Below are positions 1-7,731 of a DNA stretch of 64,000 nt, piece after piece. The DNA is from an uncultured Prevotella sp. Its GTDB lineage: Bacteria > Bacteroidota > Bacteroidia > Bacteroidales > Bacteroidaceae. The stretch's first letter is position 1. Each line of letters starts with the position of its first letter. The translations under genes were made by a program, and so were the position numbers. The notes below the pieces were generated by a model. The model searched no databases, had not been told where the DNA came from, and saw only the letters and a program-made list of their open reading frames with translations. The DNA lies in contig OMZO01000003.1 in the NCBI GenBank assembly GCA_900315525.1, forward strand, positions 62,001 to 126,000. Reading direction: 5' to 3'.

Positions 1-174
1 AAAGATTTCTGCTGTATTGCGCCCGTCGATGATGAAGGGTGGAATCATCTGCACCTCCTCACCGAGGAAGATGGAGCGTCCGTTCTTCAGCGTTCGTATC
101 GGTTTGCCATTCCAGGTCGTATTCTGTCGGAGCCATAGGTGGCTATGGGCATCGATGATTATGAGTTTTTCCAT
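1..174 (-). CDS. Amidohydrolase-family protein, 5' part only (possible L-fuconolactonase)
   Basis: Only the first 58 codons lie in the window; the gene runs off base 1. The fragment opens with a hydrophobic strand followed by D8-A-H10-S-H12, the HxH metal-binding motif at the start of the TIM barrel in amidohydrolase/lactonase-type metal hydrolases. Its ATG at 174 overlaps the end of the aldo/keto reductase gene by 16 bases, so both are probably read from one mRNA. Lying behind a fucosidase and a sugar-dehydrogenase-like reductase, it could hydrolyse L-fuconolactone to L-fuconate. That role is inferred from context; the fragment alone does not fix the substrate. Confidence 0.75.
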   Translation of the reverse strand, partial: MEKLIIIDAHSHLWLRQNTTWNGKPIRTLKNGRSIFLGEEVQMIPPFIIDGRNTAEIF

Positions 175-1109
175 CTTACAAACATCTGGTCACCGATGAT
201 CTGTTGCACTTCTGATACTAATTGCTCATCCATCGGCTCGTTGACATATTGGATATTCTTCAGCACATTGTCGGGATTGGCACTGCTGAAGAGAGTCGTA
301 GCGATGCGTGGGTTGAGACTCGTCGAGAACTGGATGGCCAGTTTGTCAATCGGATAGCCTTTCTGCTCACAGTAGGCAGTAGCCTTTTTGCAGGCTTCGC
401 GCAGAGCCCATGTGGCGGGATGCCAGTCGGGAGCACCTCTTCTCGACAGCAGCCCCATCGAGAATGGGGAGGCATTGATGACACCGATGTCGTTCATCTC
501 AAAGAAACCAAGATAGTCGGCCAATAGGGTATCGTTCAGTGAGTAGTGGCAGAAGTTCAGGATACTCTCTACCATACCTTTCTCTGCGTGTTCTACCACC
601 CACCTGAGGTTTTCTGGCTGTAAGTCAGTAATGCCTACGTGGTGAACAATACCTTTTTCGCGGAGCTCCACTAAGGCGGGCAGCGTCTCATCGACAATCT
701 TCTGCAGACCGCCGGGCAGTGCTGCCTGGAATTCGATATCGTGTACGTTAATCAGGTCGATGTAATCGACGTTCAGGCGTTCCATGCTCTCATAGACGCT
801 CTCTGTGGCGCGCTTGGCACTATAGTCCCACGTGTTCACACCGTCCTTGCCGTAGCGCCCTACTTTTGTCGATAGATAGTACTTGTTGCGTGGGATGTCC
901 TTGAGGGCCTTGCCTAAAACAGTCTCTGCCATCAGATAGCCATAATAAGGCGACACGTCGATGAAGTTGATACCGTTATCTACGGCTACGTGTACGGCCC
1001 GTATGCCATCGTCCTCACGGATGCTATGGAATACGCCACCGAGCGACGAAGCCCCGAATCCGAGGTTCGACACACGCATGCCTGTCTTTCCAATTTCATT
1101 GTAAATCAT
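159..1109 (-). CDS. Aldo/keto reductase, probable L-fucose (aldose) dehydrogenase
   Basis: This 316-residue cytosolic protein has the full aldo/keto reductase tetrad: D51 and Y56 in FIDVSPYYG, K82 in STKVGRYG and H123 in INVHD. The length is usual for the family. It resembles the D-threo-aldose / L-fucose / L-galactose dehydrogenase branch, which oxidises free sugars to lactones with NAD(P)+. It starts 23 bases after the GH29 fucosidase stop and overlaps the amidohydrolase downstream. The order fucosidase, dehydrogenase, lactonase is what a non-phosphorylative fucose route would need. The AKR fold is clear; the choice of fucose over another aldose rests on the neighbours. Confidence 0.85.
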   Translation of the reverse strand: MIYNEIGKTGMRVSNLGFGASSLGGVFHSIREDDGIRAVHVAVDNGINFIDVSPYYGYLMAETVLGKALKDIPRNKYYLSTKVGRYGKDGVNTWDYSAKRATESVYESMERLNVDYIDLINVHDIEFQAALPGGLQKIVDETLPALVELREKGIVHHVGITDLQPENLRWVVEHAEKGMVESILNFCHYSLNDTLLADYLGFFEMNDIGVINASPFSMGLLSRRGAPDWHPATWALREACKKATAYCEQKGYPIDKLAIQFSTSLNPRIATTLFSSANPDNVLKNIQYVNEPMDEQLVSEVQQIIGDQMFVRWKNS

Positions 1110-1132
1110 AGTTGATAAGTATAATAAGTTGG

Positions 1133-2749
1133 TTATTTAGTAATTCTCAATACAGGTGCAATCTTGTTCGTTGGTTTGGGCAGGCTGACGATGAGTCCTT
1201 CTGCGGTCTGTTGTGCCTTTACCTTGCCATAGCCGAGTAACCAGACACTTGTGATGGCTTTTTTCAGATGGAGATTACCCTTAGCCAATGACTTAATGGT
1301 GAGTCGTCCGTCTTCTGGCCAGCCCATGGCTGTAGCATATAGGTATTTCTTTGACTGGTTAAAACGCACATCGAGATAGTTCATACCGCTATATTGGCCG
1401 TCGTTGAAACCCTGGGCATTCAGTTGAATGGCTTTTTCCGCTATAGGACCTTCACCGAAGATTTTCCAAGGGCGGGTACCAAAGATGCTCTCGCCATTCA
1501 CGGTCATCCAAGCTTCTAAATCATCCAGGATCAGAGCCTCTTTTTCGTCATAAGTACCGTCGGCTCTCAGAGGGATGCTTAATAGCAGGTTCCCGTTTTT
1601 AGAGACGATATCCACGAGTTGTTTCACCACGGTTTCAGCACTCTTATATTGGCCTTTTTCATAGATTTCTGTATTGTAGTGCCAGCCACCGATGCAGTTG
1701 CATGTTTGCCACGGCTCGTTGATGATTTCATTTGGCGCACCTCGCTCCACGTCCCATGTAATGGCCTCGCGTTGCTCGTCGCTCAGTATCTTACCAAACA
1801 CCACGCTACGGGGATTTTTGTTATATAGGTGGGTGGCGATTTTCATGCCAGCATCACTGATGCCATAGAAAGGCAGCACCGTCACGTCGAAGTAAATCAG
1901 ATCGGGTTGGTAACGGTTAATGGCGTCGAGCGTCCGGTCGTAGAAGTTGGTCACGTATTCCTGTGTTGGCAAAGTGGCTCCATTGGTCCAGTCCCATTGT
2001 TTATGTATCTGTCCGTTATTCCAGGTGAAGTCGCTCGGTTCATGATTCTGGGCATAGAGCTCCTGTGGGTCGTAGCCTTCCCACCACTTGCCTTTACCGT
2101 CAGCCTTTGTCAGTTTGCCGTCGTAATAGATGCCAGCCTTCGGACCTAGCTGGTCGTAGCGCTGTGCTGGCTCATACCATGTCCAGGCATGGTCGGCGTG
2201 GAATGAGATTCCCAATGGTAGTCCGGCTTTCTTGGCAGCCCGAGCCCAACCATCGAGGATATCTTTCTTTGGTCCGATGTTCATCGAGTTCCAGCGTTGG
2301 TATTTAGAGTCCCAGAGGTCGAAATTGTCGTGATGATTACCGAGCACGAAGAAATACTGAGCCCCGCAACGCTTGTATTTCTCCACTAATGCTTCGGGAT
2401 TCCAATTCTCAGCCTTGAAGAGAGGCAGGATATCCTTGAAACCCACTTCCGATGGGTGCCCATAGTGTGTCTTGTGATACTCATATGCCTTCGTCCCCTC
2501 CATATACATTTCGCGGGCCATCCAGTCACCGGAGCCTTCCACACATTGTGGTCCCCAGTGAGCCCAGATGCCGAACTTCGCATCGCGGAACCACGTGGGC
2601 GTCTCATGTTGCCTGAGCGATTCCCATGTAGGCTCATACTTGCCCGTTTGCATCTTTTCATGCGCCTCGGATACTGGCACCTTATACGACTGTGCTGTGG
2701 CAAACGTTAGCCAAGCACAGGCAGTAATCATCATACTTATTCTTTTCAT
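1133..2749 (-). CDS. GH29 alpha-L-fucosidase, secreted
   Basis: This 538-residue glycoside hydrolase releases terminal alpha-L-fucose from glycans. A signal peptide with a short basic start and a hydrophobic stretch ends near ATAQS (residues 18-22). The N-terminal catalytic barrel carries the GH29 signature WFRDAKFGIWAHWGP, and the predicted nucleophile is D288 in PDLIYFD. A beta domain follows, ending about residue 535. It is first in the operon with the reductase and amidohydrolase. The TATTTTTG box at 2754-2761 lies only four bases before the ATG, so the mRNA may be nearly leaderless, or translation may begin at Met6 or Met7, which would still leave a good signal peptide. Confidence 0.92.
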   Translation of the reverse strand: MKRISMMITACAWLTFATAQSYKVPVSEAHEKMQTGKYEPTWESLRQHETPTWFRDAKFGIWAHWGPQCVEGSGDWMAREMYMEGTKAYEYHKTHYGHPSEVGFKDILPLFKAENWNPEALVEKYKRCGAQYFFVLGNHHDNFDLWDSKYQRWNSMNIGPKKDILDGWARAAKKAGLPLGISFHADHAWTWYEPAQRYDQLGPKAGIYYDGKLTKADGKGKWWEGYDPQELYAQNHEPSDFTWNNGQIHKQWDWTNGATLPTQEYVTNFYDRTLDAINRYQPDLIYFDVTVLPFYGISDAGMKIATHLYNKNPRSVVFGKILSDEQREAITWDVERGAPNEIINEPWQTCNCIGGWHYNTEIYEKGQYKSAETVVKQLVDIVSKNGNLLLSIPLRADGTYDEKEALILDDLEAWMTVNGESIFGTRPWKIFGEGPIAEKAIQLNAQGFNDGQYSGMNYLDVRFNQSKKYLYATAMGWPEDGRLTIKSLAKGNLHLKKAITSVWLLGYGKVKAQQTAEGLIVSLPKPTNKIAPVLRITK

Positions 2750-2753
2750 GCTG

Positions 2754-2761
2754 CAAAAATA
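2754..2761 (-). promoter_or_regulatory. -7 element of the fucosidase operon
   Basis: TATTTTTG on the minus strand fits the Bacteroidetes TAnnTTTG -7 box. It sits unusually close to the GH29 ATG at 2749. Confidence 0.5.
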
Positions 2762-2820
2762 CTAATTTTTAATGAGAAATTCCAAATAAAAATAATCATT
2801 CTCAAAAAAAGTTCGTATCT

Positions 2821-2926
2821 TGATGGTGTTGGCTACGGTGTCAGGGTAAGAGACCTGGGTGCTAACGAGCAAAAAATCGTCGACATCGTATTCGATAGTG
2901 TTAAGAAAAACGCAACGGGAAAATAA
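2821..2926 (+). pseudogene. Possible 3' relic of an unidentified gene
   Basis: About 34 plus-strand codons ending at TAA 2924-2926 read like a real protein tail, with GYGVRVRDLGANEQ followed by an amphipathic KIVDIVFDSVKK stretch. There is no start codon in frame, and a strong terminator follows eight bases later. The upstream part is missing because the GH29 promoter lies there. I do not recognise the parent family. It may be the end of a gene cut off by a rearrangement, or a chance open frame. Confidence 0.35.
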
Positions 2927-2933
2927 ATTCCCC

Positions 2934-2982
2934 AAAAGCCGCCCGAGATACCTCTTCGTGAGGGACTCTCGGGCGGCTTTTT
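2934..2982. terminator. Strong bidirectional intrinsic terminator
   Basis: A perfect 11-bp stem (GCCGCCCGAGA 2938-2948 with TCTCGGGCGGC 2967-2977) is flanked by AAAA on the left and TTTTT on the right, so it can stop RNA from either side. The likely users are the minus-strand DUF4468 operon and the plus-strand relic. Confidence 0.85.
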
Positions 2983-3021
2983 CGTGTCTTTACGTCACTG
3001 GATGCGAGGGTTACTTCTACT

Positions 3022-3066
3022 CACATAGGGACAGACCCCGTGACTATTGGGGATTTGCTCTATGTG
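3022..3066. repeat. REP-like imperfect palindrome
   Basis: The outer arms CACATAG (3022-3028) and CTATGTG (3060-3066) pair perfectly. The inner CCCC (3036-3039) and GGGG (3049-3052) pair again, leaving a 9-base loop and symmetric 7-base internal loops. It sits between the terminator and the DUF4468 stop. Whether it recurs in the genome cannot be seen here. Confidence 0.4.
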
Positions 3067-3078
3067 TCTTATGCCTTA

Positions 3079-3642
3079 TTAAAAGTCATCATCAGGCTGT
3101 TGTTGTAGCTTGGCAGCAAGTGAAGCAATGACTTTATCAAATATAGATGGTGTAAGGGGAGCAAACTTTATAGCAGCCTTCTTTATTCTCAACTTTGATT
3201 TATAGTCGTATTCAGGATAAATGGCAGAGATTGGGACGGTCTCAGTAGCTGGATATTGTTTAGCACTCCAGTCAAATGTCAGACTTGGTACGTTTGCCGA
3301 CACTTGTGCACGTCCATCCTTGCATTTAATCTTGATTGTGAAATCGGCATATACTTCCCAGCCAGCCATAAAGTTCACTTTGTGGAATCCCATTTCAAGT
3401 TGTCCCTTGTATACTACAAGACCTTCATCCTTATCTTGTACGTCTATCCCTATTTTGGATTTACCTTGTGCTCCAGCCCAATCACTTAATGCTTCCAAGG
3501 CGCGGACATACAATTTGTCTGCAGGAACACCCTCAACCATAACAACTTGTTTCTTTTCAATTACTCCATTGATCAGCTGTTCTTGTGCACTGGCAGTCAT
3601 TACCGTCAGTAGCATGATTGCGATTGATAATACCTTTTTCAT
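3079..3642 (-). CDS. DUF4468-type secreted protein
   Basis: This 187-residue protein starts with a clear signal peptide (MKKVLSIAIMLLTVMTASAQ, cut near residue 20). The rest looks like the DUF4468 domain of Bacteroidetes: a beta strand ending in VEGVPADKLYVRALEALSDW, then a KIGIDVQDKDEGLVVYKGQ strand pair, and a helical C-terminus rich in K and Q. The function of the family is unknown. It is third in a minus-strand set behind the nuclease-like and ion-channel genes, 44 bases after the channel stop, so it is probably co-transcribed with them. The assignment is by remembered family pattern and is moderately sure. Confidence 0.7.
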   Translation of the reverse strand: MKKVLSIAIMLLTVMTASAQEQLINGVIEKKQVVMVEGVPADKLYVRALEALSDWAGAQGKSKIGIDVQDKDEGLVVYKGQLEMGFHKVNFMAGWEVYADFTIKIKCKDGRAQVSANVPSLTFDWSAKQYPATETVPISAIYPEYDYKSKLRIKKAAIKFAPLTPSIFDKVIASLAAKLQQQPDDDF

Positions 3643-3686
3643 AATTCTATCATTTTAATTACTTTTCATTTTGGCTCTATTATATG

Positions 3687-4469
3687 TTATTCTTCTTTCT
3701 TCATGCATGTTTCTTCTATTCTATCAAGTTTTCTCTCTAAATGTGATAGTTTTTCAAGAACATCATCATTGTTGTCCGCAGCCATGGCATCAACAAAAAT
3801 ACTGTTTACAAGACTCATGCCAATGATTCCTCCAAGAAAAAGAAGAAGAGAGAAATATATACGTGCAAAAACAGCCATGAATACACCACCGTTTTGTGCA
3901 ATTGCTTCAGGCATCTCGTACCAACCTTCAATAGTAAACAAACGAAAAATAGAATATACACTAAGTGCTGGATTGCCAAAATATTGAGGTGACAAACTGC
4001 CGAAGATGAAAGTCGTAACGATGCTAAATACTAATAATAAGACAATTAATCCAAATGTTACAAGGTAGGATGCCTTGAATGCTAATTTAATTCCGTTTAG
4101 GAGCTTATCAATATTGGGAACAAATTTCAGCATGCGGAAAGCCTTAAATGCTCGCATCGTTCTTAATGATAGTAGCATACCAGTCCCAGGAAGGATGTCT
4201 CCAAAAACGTTTATACAAGATGGGAGAGCTAACATAACAAGAATAAAGTCAAATCGATTCCATCCATCAGACCAATATTTCATGAAACCTTGTACCTGGA
4301 TCTTCACTAATGCTTCAATCAAGAACAGTATGGTAAATACACAGTCTATGATTAGGAGTAATCCGCCATAGTCTGGGATAAAGCCACTAATAAATATAAT
4401 GCCGGTGTTGATAAGCACCAAAACCAGCATTATATTGTCATTCGTAAATAAGCGTTTTATCGACTCCAT
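3687..4469 (-). CDS. Voltage-gated-type cation channel (ion_trans family, six TM)
   Basis: This 260-residue membrane protein has six hydrophobic segments. S4 carries the spaced charges of a voltage sensor (LRTMRAFKAFRMLKF), and a re-entrant pore loop lies between S5 and S6. The selectivity filter is T179-I-E181-G-W183-Y-E, close to the TLESW filter of bacterial sodium channels (BacNav/NaChBac); a Glu at this site favours Na+ or Ca2+. The C-terminus after S6 is a short coiled coil (LEKLSHLERKLDRIEE), which would hold a tetramer together as in BacNav. It begins four bases after the stop of the nuclease-like gene, so the two are translationally close. Ion choice and physiological role are unknown. 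Confidence 0.88.
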   Translation of the reverse strand: MESIKRLFTNDNIMLVLVLINTGIIFISGFIPDYGGLLLIIDCVFTILFLIEALVKIQVQGFMKYWSDGWNRFDFILVMLALPSCINVFGDILPGTGMLLSLRTMRAFKAFRMLKFVPNIDKLLNGIKLAFKASYLVTFGLIVLLLVFSIVTTFIFGSLSPQYFGNPALSVYSIFRLFTIEGWYEMPEAIAQNGGVFMAVFARIYFSLLLFLGGIIGMSLVNSIFVDAMAADNNDDVLEKLSHLERKLDRIEETCMKKEE

Positions 4470-4473
4470 TTAG

Positions 4474-5568
4474 TTATATGTAGCGTTTTGCTGCGTCTAT
4501 CAGCTGCTTCTTGAAGTTATAAATGTCATCCAACTTTTCGATACATTCAACTTGCTCGTTTCTGTTTTCATCGATAAACCCAATACGCTTGTTGGTTGTA
4601 TTGTTAAAGTGTAATCGGCAAATAGGTCTACGATTATTATCGTCTGCAAAGATGGCAAAATAGGATTGAGAATCGCGATAGGTTACTCGCTCAGAGGCGA
4701 TAACCTCACACACAATGCTTTTTACGATATAATAACCTTCCAATTCTTCTGTTGTGGTATTGATTTTAGAAGCCTTATCGTCAATTTTCGTTGGTTCCTC
4801 TTCTTCTTTGGAATCTGTTACAGGTGAAGCCGTTTGAATGGGTGCGCCAGCAGCTTCCGTAGCTTTAATCGCAATTCCAAGTTTCTCGCTCATAACATCA
4901 TTGATGTGACTCTTTAATGCTCGTTTTACAATATCAGTAAACTGATCCAGCACTTTCTGAGTAACAATCCCTTCGTATACACGCTTTGTCAATAGTTTAA
5001 CAAGTTCGGGAGACGGCTCGTCAAATTCAGAGCGTATAATCTTCTTCACCTCCGACATGTATTTCAATTCATTGGCACTGCTTAGAATATTGTCAAGATC
5101 GAAGTTCTCCTTACAGAATTTCTTTACTTCTTCGATTTGTGCCTCCCTTATTTTCTCTAAATTGATCTCAAGGAAGGGAACATCATCCATGATATTTTCT
5201 TTTATCAAGTCAGCATAAAATCTGTAAACTATTCCATTGGTCAGCACACCAAACTTTGCTTTGGATGCAACATAATAACGCTTCAGTTGGTTATCATGAA
5301 GATTCAGGTCTTGTTTCCAGTGTTTGCATTCAATTAGCATAATCGGGGAGCCATCTTTCATTATCGCGTAATCAATCTTCTCACCCTTCTTTTTTACAAT
5401 ATCACAATCCATTTCAGGCACAACCTCCAAGGGGTTAAAAACGTCATATCCGAGGATTTGAATGAATGGCATGATAAATGCATTCTTTGTTGCTTCTTCC
5501 GTTTGAATGGATTCTTTGAGTGATTTTACTCGTTCTGCCAATTGTAAAATAGAATCTTTAAAGTCCAT
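4474..5568 (-). CDS. HsdR-N-type restriction-endonuclease-like protein
   Basis: The N-terminal half is a type I restriction R-subunit nuclease domain (HSDR_N): helices with QTEEATKNAFIMPFIQILGYDVFNP, then D66 in KIDYAI and E80-C-K82 in LIECKHW, the PD-(D/E)xK catalytic set. No helicase part follows. Instead there is an alpha-helical middle, an acidic linker and a small C-terminal beta domain near SYFAIFADDNNRRPICRL. I start it at the Met at 5568 (364 residues) because family members begin MDFKDSI. An ATG at 5574 or a longer frame to 5703 is possible, but the 5703 start sits on a hairpin. It may cleave DNA in defence, or be a DNA-processing enzyme. The linked channel gene is unusual. Confidence 0.8.
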   Translation of the reverse strand: MDFKDSILQLAERVKSLKESIQTEEATKNAFIMPFIQILGYDVFNPLEVVPEMDCDIVKKKGEKIDYAIMKDGSPIMLIECKHWKQDLNLHDNQLKRYYVASKAKFGVLTNGIVYRFYADLIKENIMDDVPFLEINLEKIREAQIEEVKKFCKENFDLDNILSSANELKYMSEVKKIIRSEFDEPSPELVKLLTKRVYEGIVTQKVLDQFTDIVKRALKSHINDVMSEKLGIAIKATEAAGAPIQTASPVTDSKEEEEPTKIDDKASKINTTTEELEGYYIVKSIVCEVIASERVTYRDSQSYFAIFADDNNRRPICRLHFNNTTNKRIGFIDENRNEQVECIEKLDDIYNFKKQLIDAAKRYI

Positions 5569-5574
5569 AGCCAT

Positions 5575-5885
5575 ATTCTTATCAAATTCAATCCTCCCAG
5601 TCCCGTAGAAGACATCTATATTAACGTAAGAAGCGTGGAACTGTATGTCCACATCTTCATCTAGCGGTCCTGAGAAAACCTTGCACGGGAGATAGGATAA
5701 CATTCCACGCTAACGCATGGAAGTCATCATGTTCTCTTGTCGTGCTTGAAATTTCTCAGGTTTCTAGATACAAGATGAGCATAACGCTTCTATTTGATTT
5801 CCACGATGTCCCACCGCCACCTCCGCTGAGGCATCCGAACCTACAGCTGGTTAATCCCAGCTGCCATCTTCGCAGTGTTCGAGGG
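5575..5885 (-). other. Structured leader of the nuclease-channel operon
   Basis: About 310 transcribed bases separate the promoter from the chosen start. Two hairpins are visible on the minus strand: TTCCATGC/GCGTGGAA with a four-base loop at 5703-5722, and CAGCTGG/CCAGCTG around 5850-5869. I see no tRNA or known riboswitch in it. Confidence 0.45.
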
Positions 5886-5918
5886 CAAAGATACGAAGAA
5901 TTTCCGAAACAGCAAAAA
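5886..5918 (-). promoter_or_regulatory. Promoter of the nuclease-channel-DUF4468 operon
   Basis: TTTTTG at 5913-5918, then 19 bases, then TATCTTTG at 5886-5893 (read on the minus strand): a full match to the Bacteroidetes housekeeping promoter. Confidence 0.8.
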
Positions 5919-5968
5919 GATTTTGCGACTTTGTAAGAAATAAAAGAAAAGTAGCCGCCAAAAATATT

Positions 5969-6034
5969 GAGTTAACCCGATGGATAAATCGAGTTAACTC
6001 GTTTGACCGATTTAGTTAACTCAGTAGAAAAATC
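5969..6034. repeat. Three GTTAAC-centred direct repeats, 22-bp period
   Basis: GTTAAC occurs at 5971, 5993 and 6015, exactly 22 bp apart, each in an (A)GTTAAC(C/T)C context and each unit ending near AATC or GATT. They lie between two divergent promoters, which suits a repressor or activator operator array covering one DNA face. Confidence 0.55.
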
Positions 6035-6188
6035 GAAGTCATAACGATTAGATCGTACCGAAAACTTTTGGAAATAGTCATCTATCTGATGGGATTTTTA
6101 AAAAAAACTATTCTGCAATCCATTTCAAGATTTTCGGGAGTGGGGGCTTATTGCAAAACTGAAGTGAAATGCAATTTTACAATAAGCA

Positions 6189-6223
6189 ATTGTTGGATAG
6201 TTCGGAAAAAGTTTGTATCTTTG
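6189..6223 (+). promoter_or_regulatory. Promoter of the 6242 gene
   Basis: TTG at 6193-6195, 20 bases, then TATCTTTG at 6216-6223. It ends 18 bases before the ATG at 6242, which decides that start over upstream in-frame ATGs. Confidence 0.7.
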
Positions 6224-6241
6224 CCAATAAAAAGAGGAGAT

Positions 6242-7405
6242 ATGGAACAAAGCGTATTGGATAAGATTACCACCAACAACTGGTGCTATTATTATGAAGG
6301 ATGGAGAAATGGGCAAAAAGGCGGTTTTGTTCAGAAGAATGGTATCTACCGTTTTCATGAAATGGTCCGCAATAAAGGTGGAATTTTAGGTGATGTACAT
6401 AAAGAAGAAGATGAAAATCCGATTGTAGCTATCGGCATCGTGGCATACTGGTTGATATTCAACAGCAGAAAGGATACAGTCATTAGACGGCTGACCAATT
6501 ATAGAGTTGAAATTCCCAAAGACATGAAAGAACAGTTTGATAACTATACGAAAGTGAGGTTTGACCAGTTTAAGGCAGAACTTCGAGATGACCCTAACAC
6601 ATGGGACTGGGATTGGGAATTCGAATTCTATACTAAATACATCATCCCGCATGAAATAAAACTTAATAACATCTCTGAGGCATTATTCAATTACATCTCA
6701 GATTCCGATATCACACTTGTTCGTGCCGTTATGAATAACTATATTGAGTATCTAAAGAAAATACGAACAGAGAAAGGGTACAACGTAAGTTCCGAACTTC
6801 CAGTACTTCGTTCAATTGATTCTGAGGACGAGACGAAAAACGAGGATCTGGATGACTATGAAGTGAACGAAGAAGAATGGGATGATCATTTCGATTTCAT
6901 ATTTGACAAGAAGATAAACCCTAAGGAAGTCAAGAAGGGGATAGAGAAGGTAAAGTCAGAAAAAATAAAAGACAGACGATTCTATTATGTGACATATAGA
7001 ATACTGAAAATTCTAAAATGGATCCCTATGGAACTTTCCGAGAGCGATTACTTGAGATGGATTAATTTGCATTTCAATTGTGGTTGGGAAAACAATATGA
7101 ACCAGAAAAAAGCATTCTTATTCAATTTGGAAGGTAAGGTCAGAGTACTTAAAGATTTACCCCCTTCCGAATGGGAAGATGATTTATTGTATAGCGATTT
7201 GGGGAAATATTATCGTTTACTTGCCATATCGTTGAAGAATGCCTTTACTGTATCAGTAATTAACGGAAAGTTTGTTGGTGACTCAGAGTCTTTTGAGCAT
7301 TTGCAAGACCGTGTCGAATTTCTTTCAGGAAAGCAAGAAATTCATGGTCTATTAGTTGCACCTCCAGAAGCATACATCAACTATTGTGAGAAAAACCTGA
7401 TGTAA
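6242..7405 (+). CDS. Unknown acidic protein, 387 residues
   Basis: I do not recognise this protein. The start at 6242 is chosen because a promoter ends just upstream and an AGAGGAGA Shine-Dalgarno-like tract precedes it. There is no signal peptide or membrane segment, so it is probably cytosolic. The N-terminus is rich in aromatic residues (NNWCYYYEGWRNGQKGG), the middle (about 175-215) is very acidic with many D and E, and the C-terminus is alpha/beta. It stands alone, divergent from the nuclease-channel operon, in AT-rich DNA, and the repeat array at 5969 lies between the two promoters. A shared regulator is possible. Confidence 0.75.
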   Translation: MEQSVLDKITTNNWCYYYEGWRNGQKGGFVQKNGIYRFHEMVRNKGGILGDVHKEEDENPIVAIGIVAYWLIFNSRKDTVIRRLTNYRVEIPKDMKEQFDNYTKVRFDQFKAELRDDPNTWDWDWEFEFYTKYIIPHEIKLNNISEALFNYISDSDITLVRAVMNNYIEYLKKIRTEKGYNVSSELPVLRSIDSEDETKNEDLDDYEVNEEEWDDHFDFIFDKKINPKEVKKGIEKVKSEKIKDRRFYYVTYRILKILKWIPMELSESDYLRWINLHFNCGWENNMNQKKAFLFNLEGKVRVLKDLPPSEWEDDLLYSDLGKYYRLLAISLKNAFTVSVINGKFVGDSESFEHLQDRVEFLSGKQEIHGLLVAPPEAYINYCEKNLM

Positions 7406-7569
7406 ATCCATTAATTTTATACTTTCTCTACATCCTACCTGCCGTAACCAAATGTTAAACTTTTGGGTTATCTGCCGGAACCTGCCGTAACCTTCCGTAA
7501 CATGGCGTAACTGCCTATAAAACAATAGATTAATAAAATTGCAACTTCCCTAGAAAAGTCCTACCTTTG
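7406..7569 (+). promoter_or_regulatory. Repeat-rich promoter region of the 7732 gene
   Basis: A promoter is formed by ATTG 7538-7541, 20 bases, and TACCTTTG 7562-7569. Upstream are CCGTAAC-type repeats (a 12-mer CCTGCCGTAACC at 7438 and again at 7481). Confidence 0.7.
7471..7510. repeat. Four tandem 10-bp repeats (consensus CCTGCCGTAA)
   Basis: Four units of exactly 10 bp run from 7471 to 7510, each ending in G(G/T)AA. A 10-bp period puts each copy on the same side of the helix. The block ends 28 bases before the -33 box. Confidence 0.6.
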
Positions 7570-7731
7570 CACCGTCCGATGAGACCAAGCAAGACAGACG
7601 AGCCTCTGAATTCCCTTAAGACTACCTCAAGATTAAGTCAGGGTTTAGTCAAGGTTAAGACAAGGTTCCAGAACCATCAAACTGGTGAGTTCACTGTCAG
7701 GTACGTCTAAGAATAATCGGGTCATAAGAAG
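7570..7731 (+). other. Long 5' leader of the 7732 gene
   Basis: About 160 transcribed, apparently non-coding bases. They include degenerate 11-12-base units of the type TTAAG(A/T)CAAGG around 7630-7670. No riboswitch is recognised. Confidence 0.4.

Noticed and set aside
5569-5703. Longer N-terminus for the HsdR-N-like protein
   Set aside because: The extra 45 residues look unlike the family start and the 5703 ATG sits at a stable hairpin.
5780-5880. tRNA-like stretch with a GGTTCGGAT loop on the minus strand
   Set aside because: The T-loop-like bases are there, but no acceptor or anticodon stems pair; it fits better as a structured mRNA leader.
5969-6034. CRISPR-like repeats
   Set aside because: Only three degenerate 22-bp units with no separate spacers, and no cas genes.
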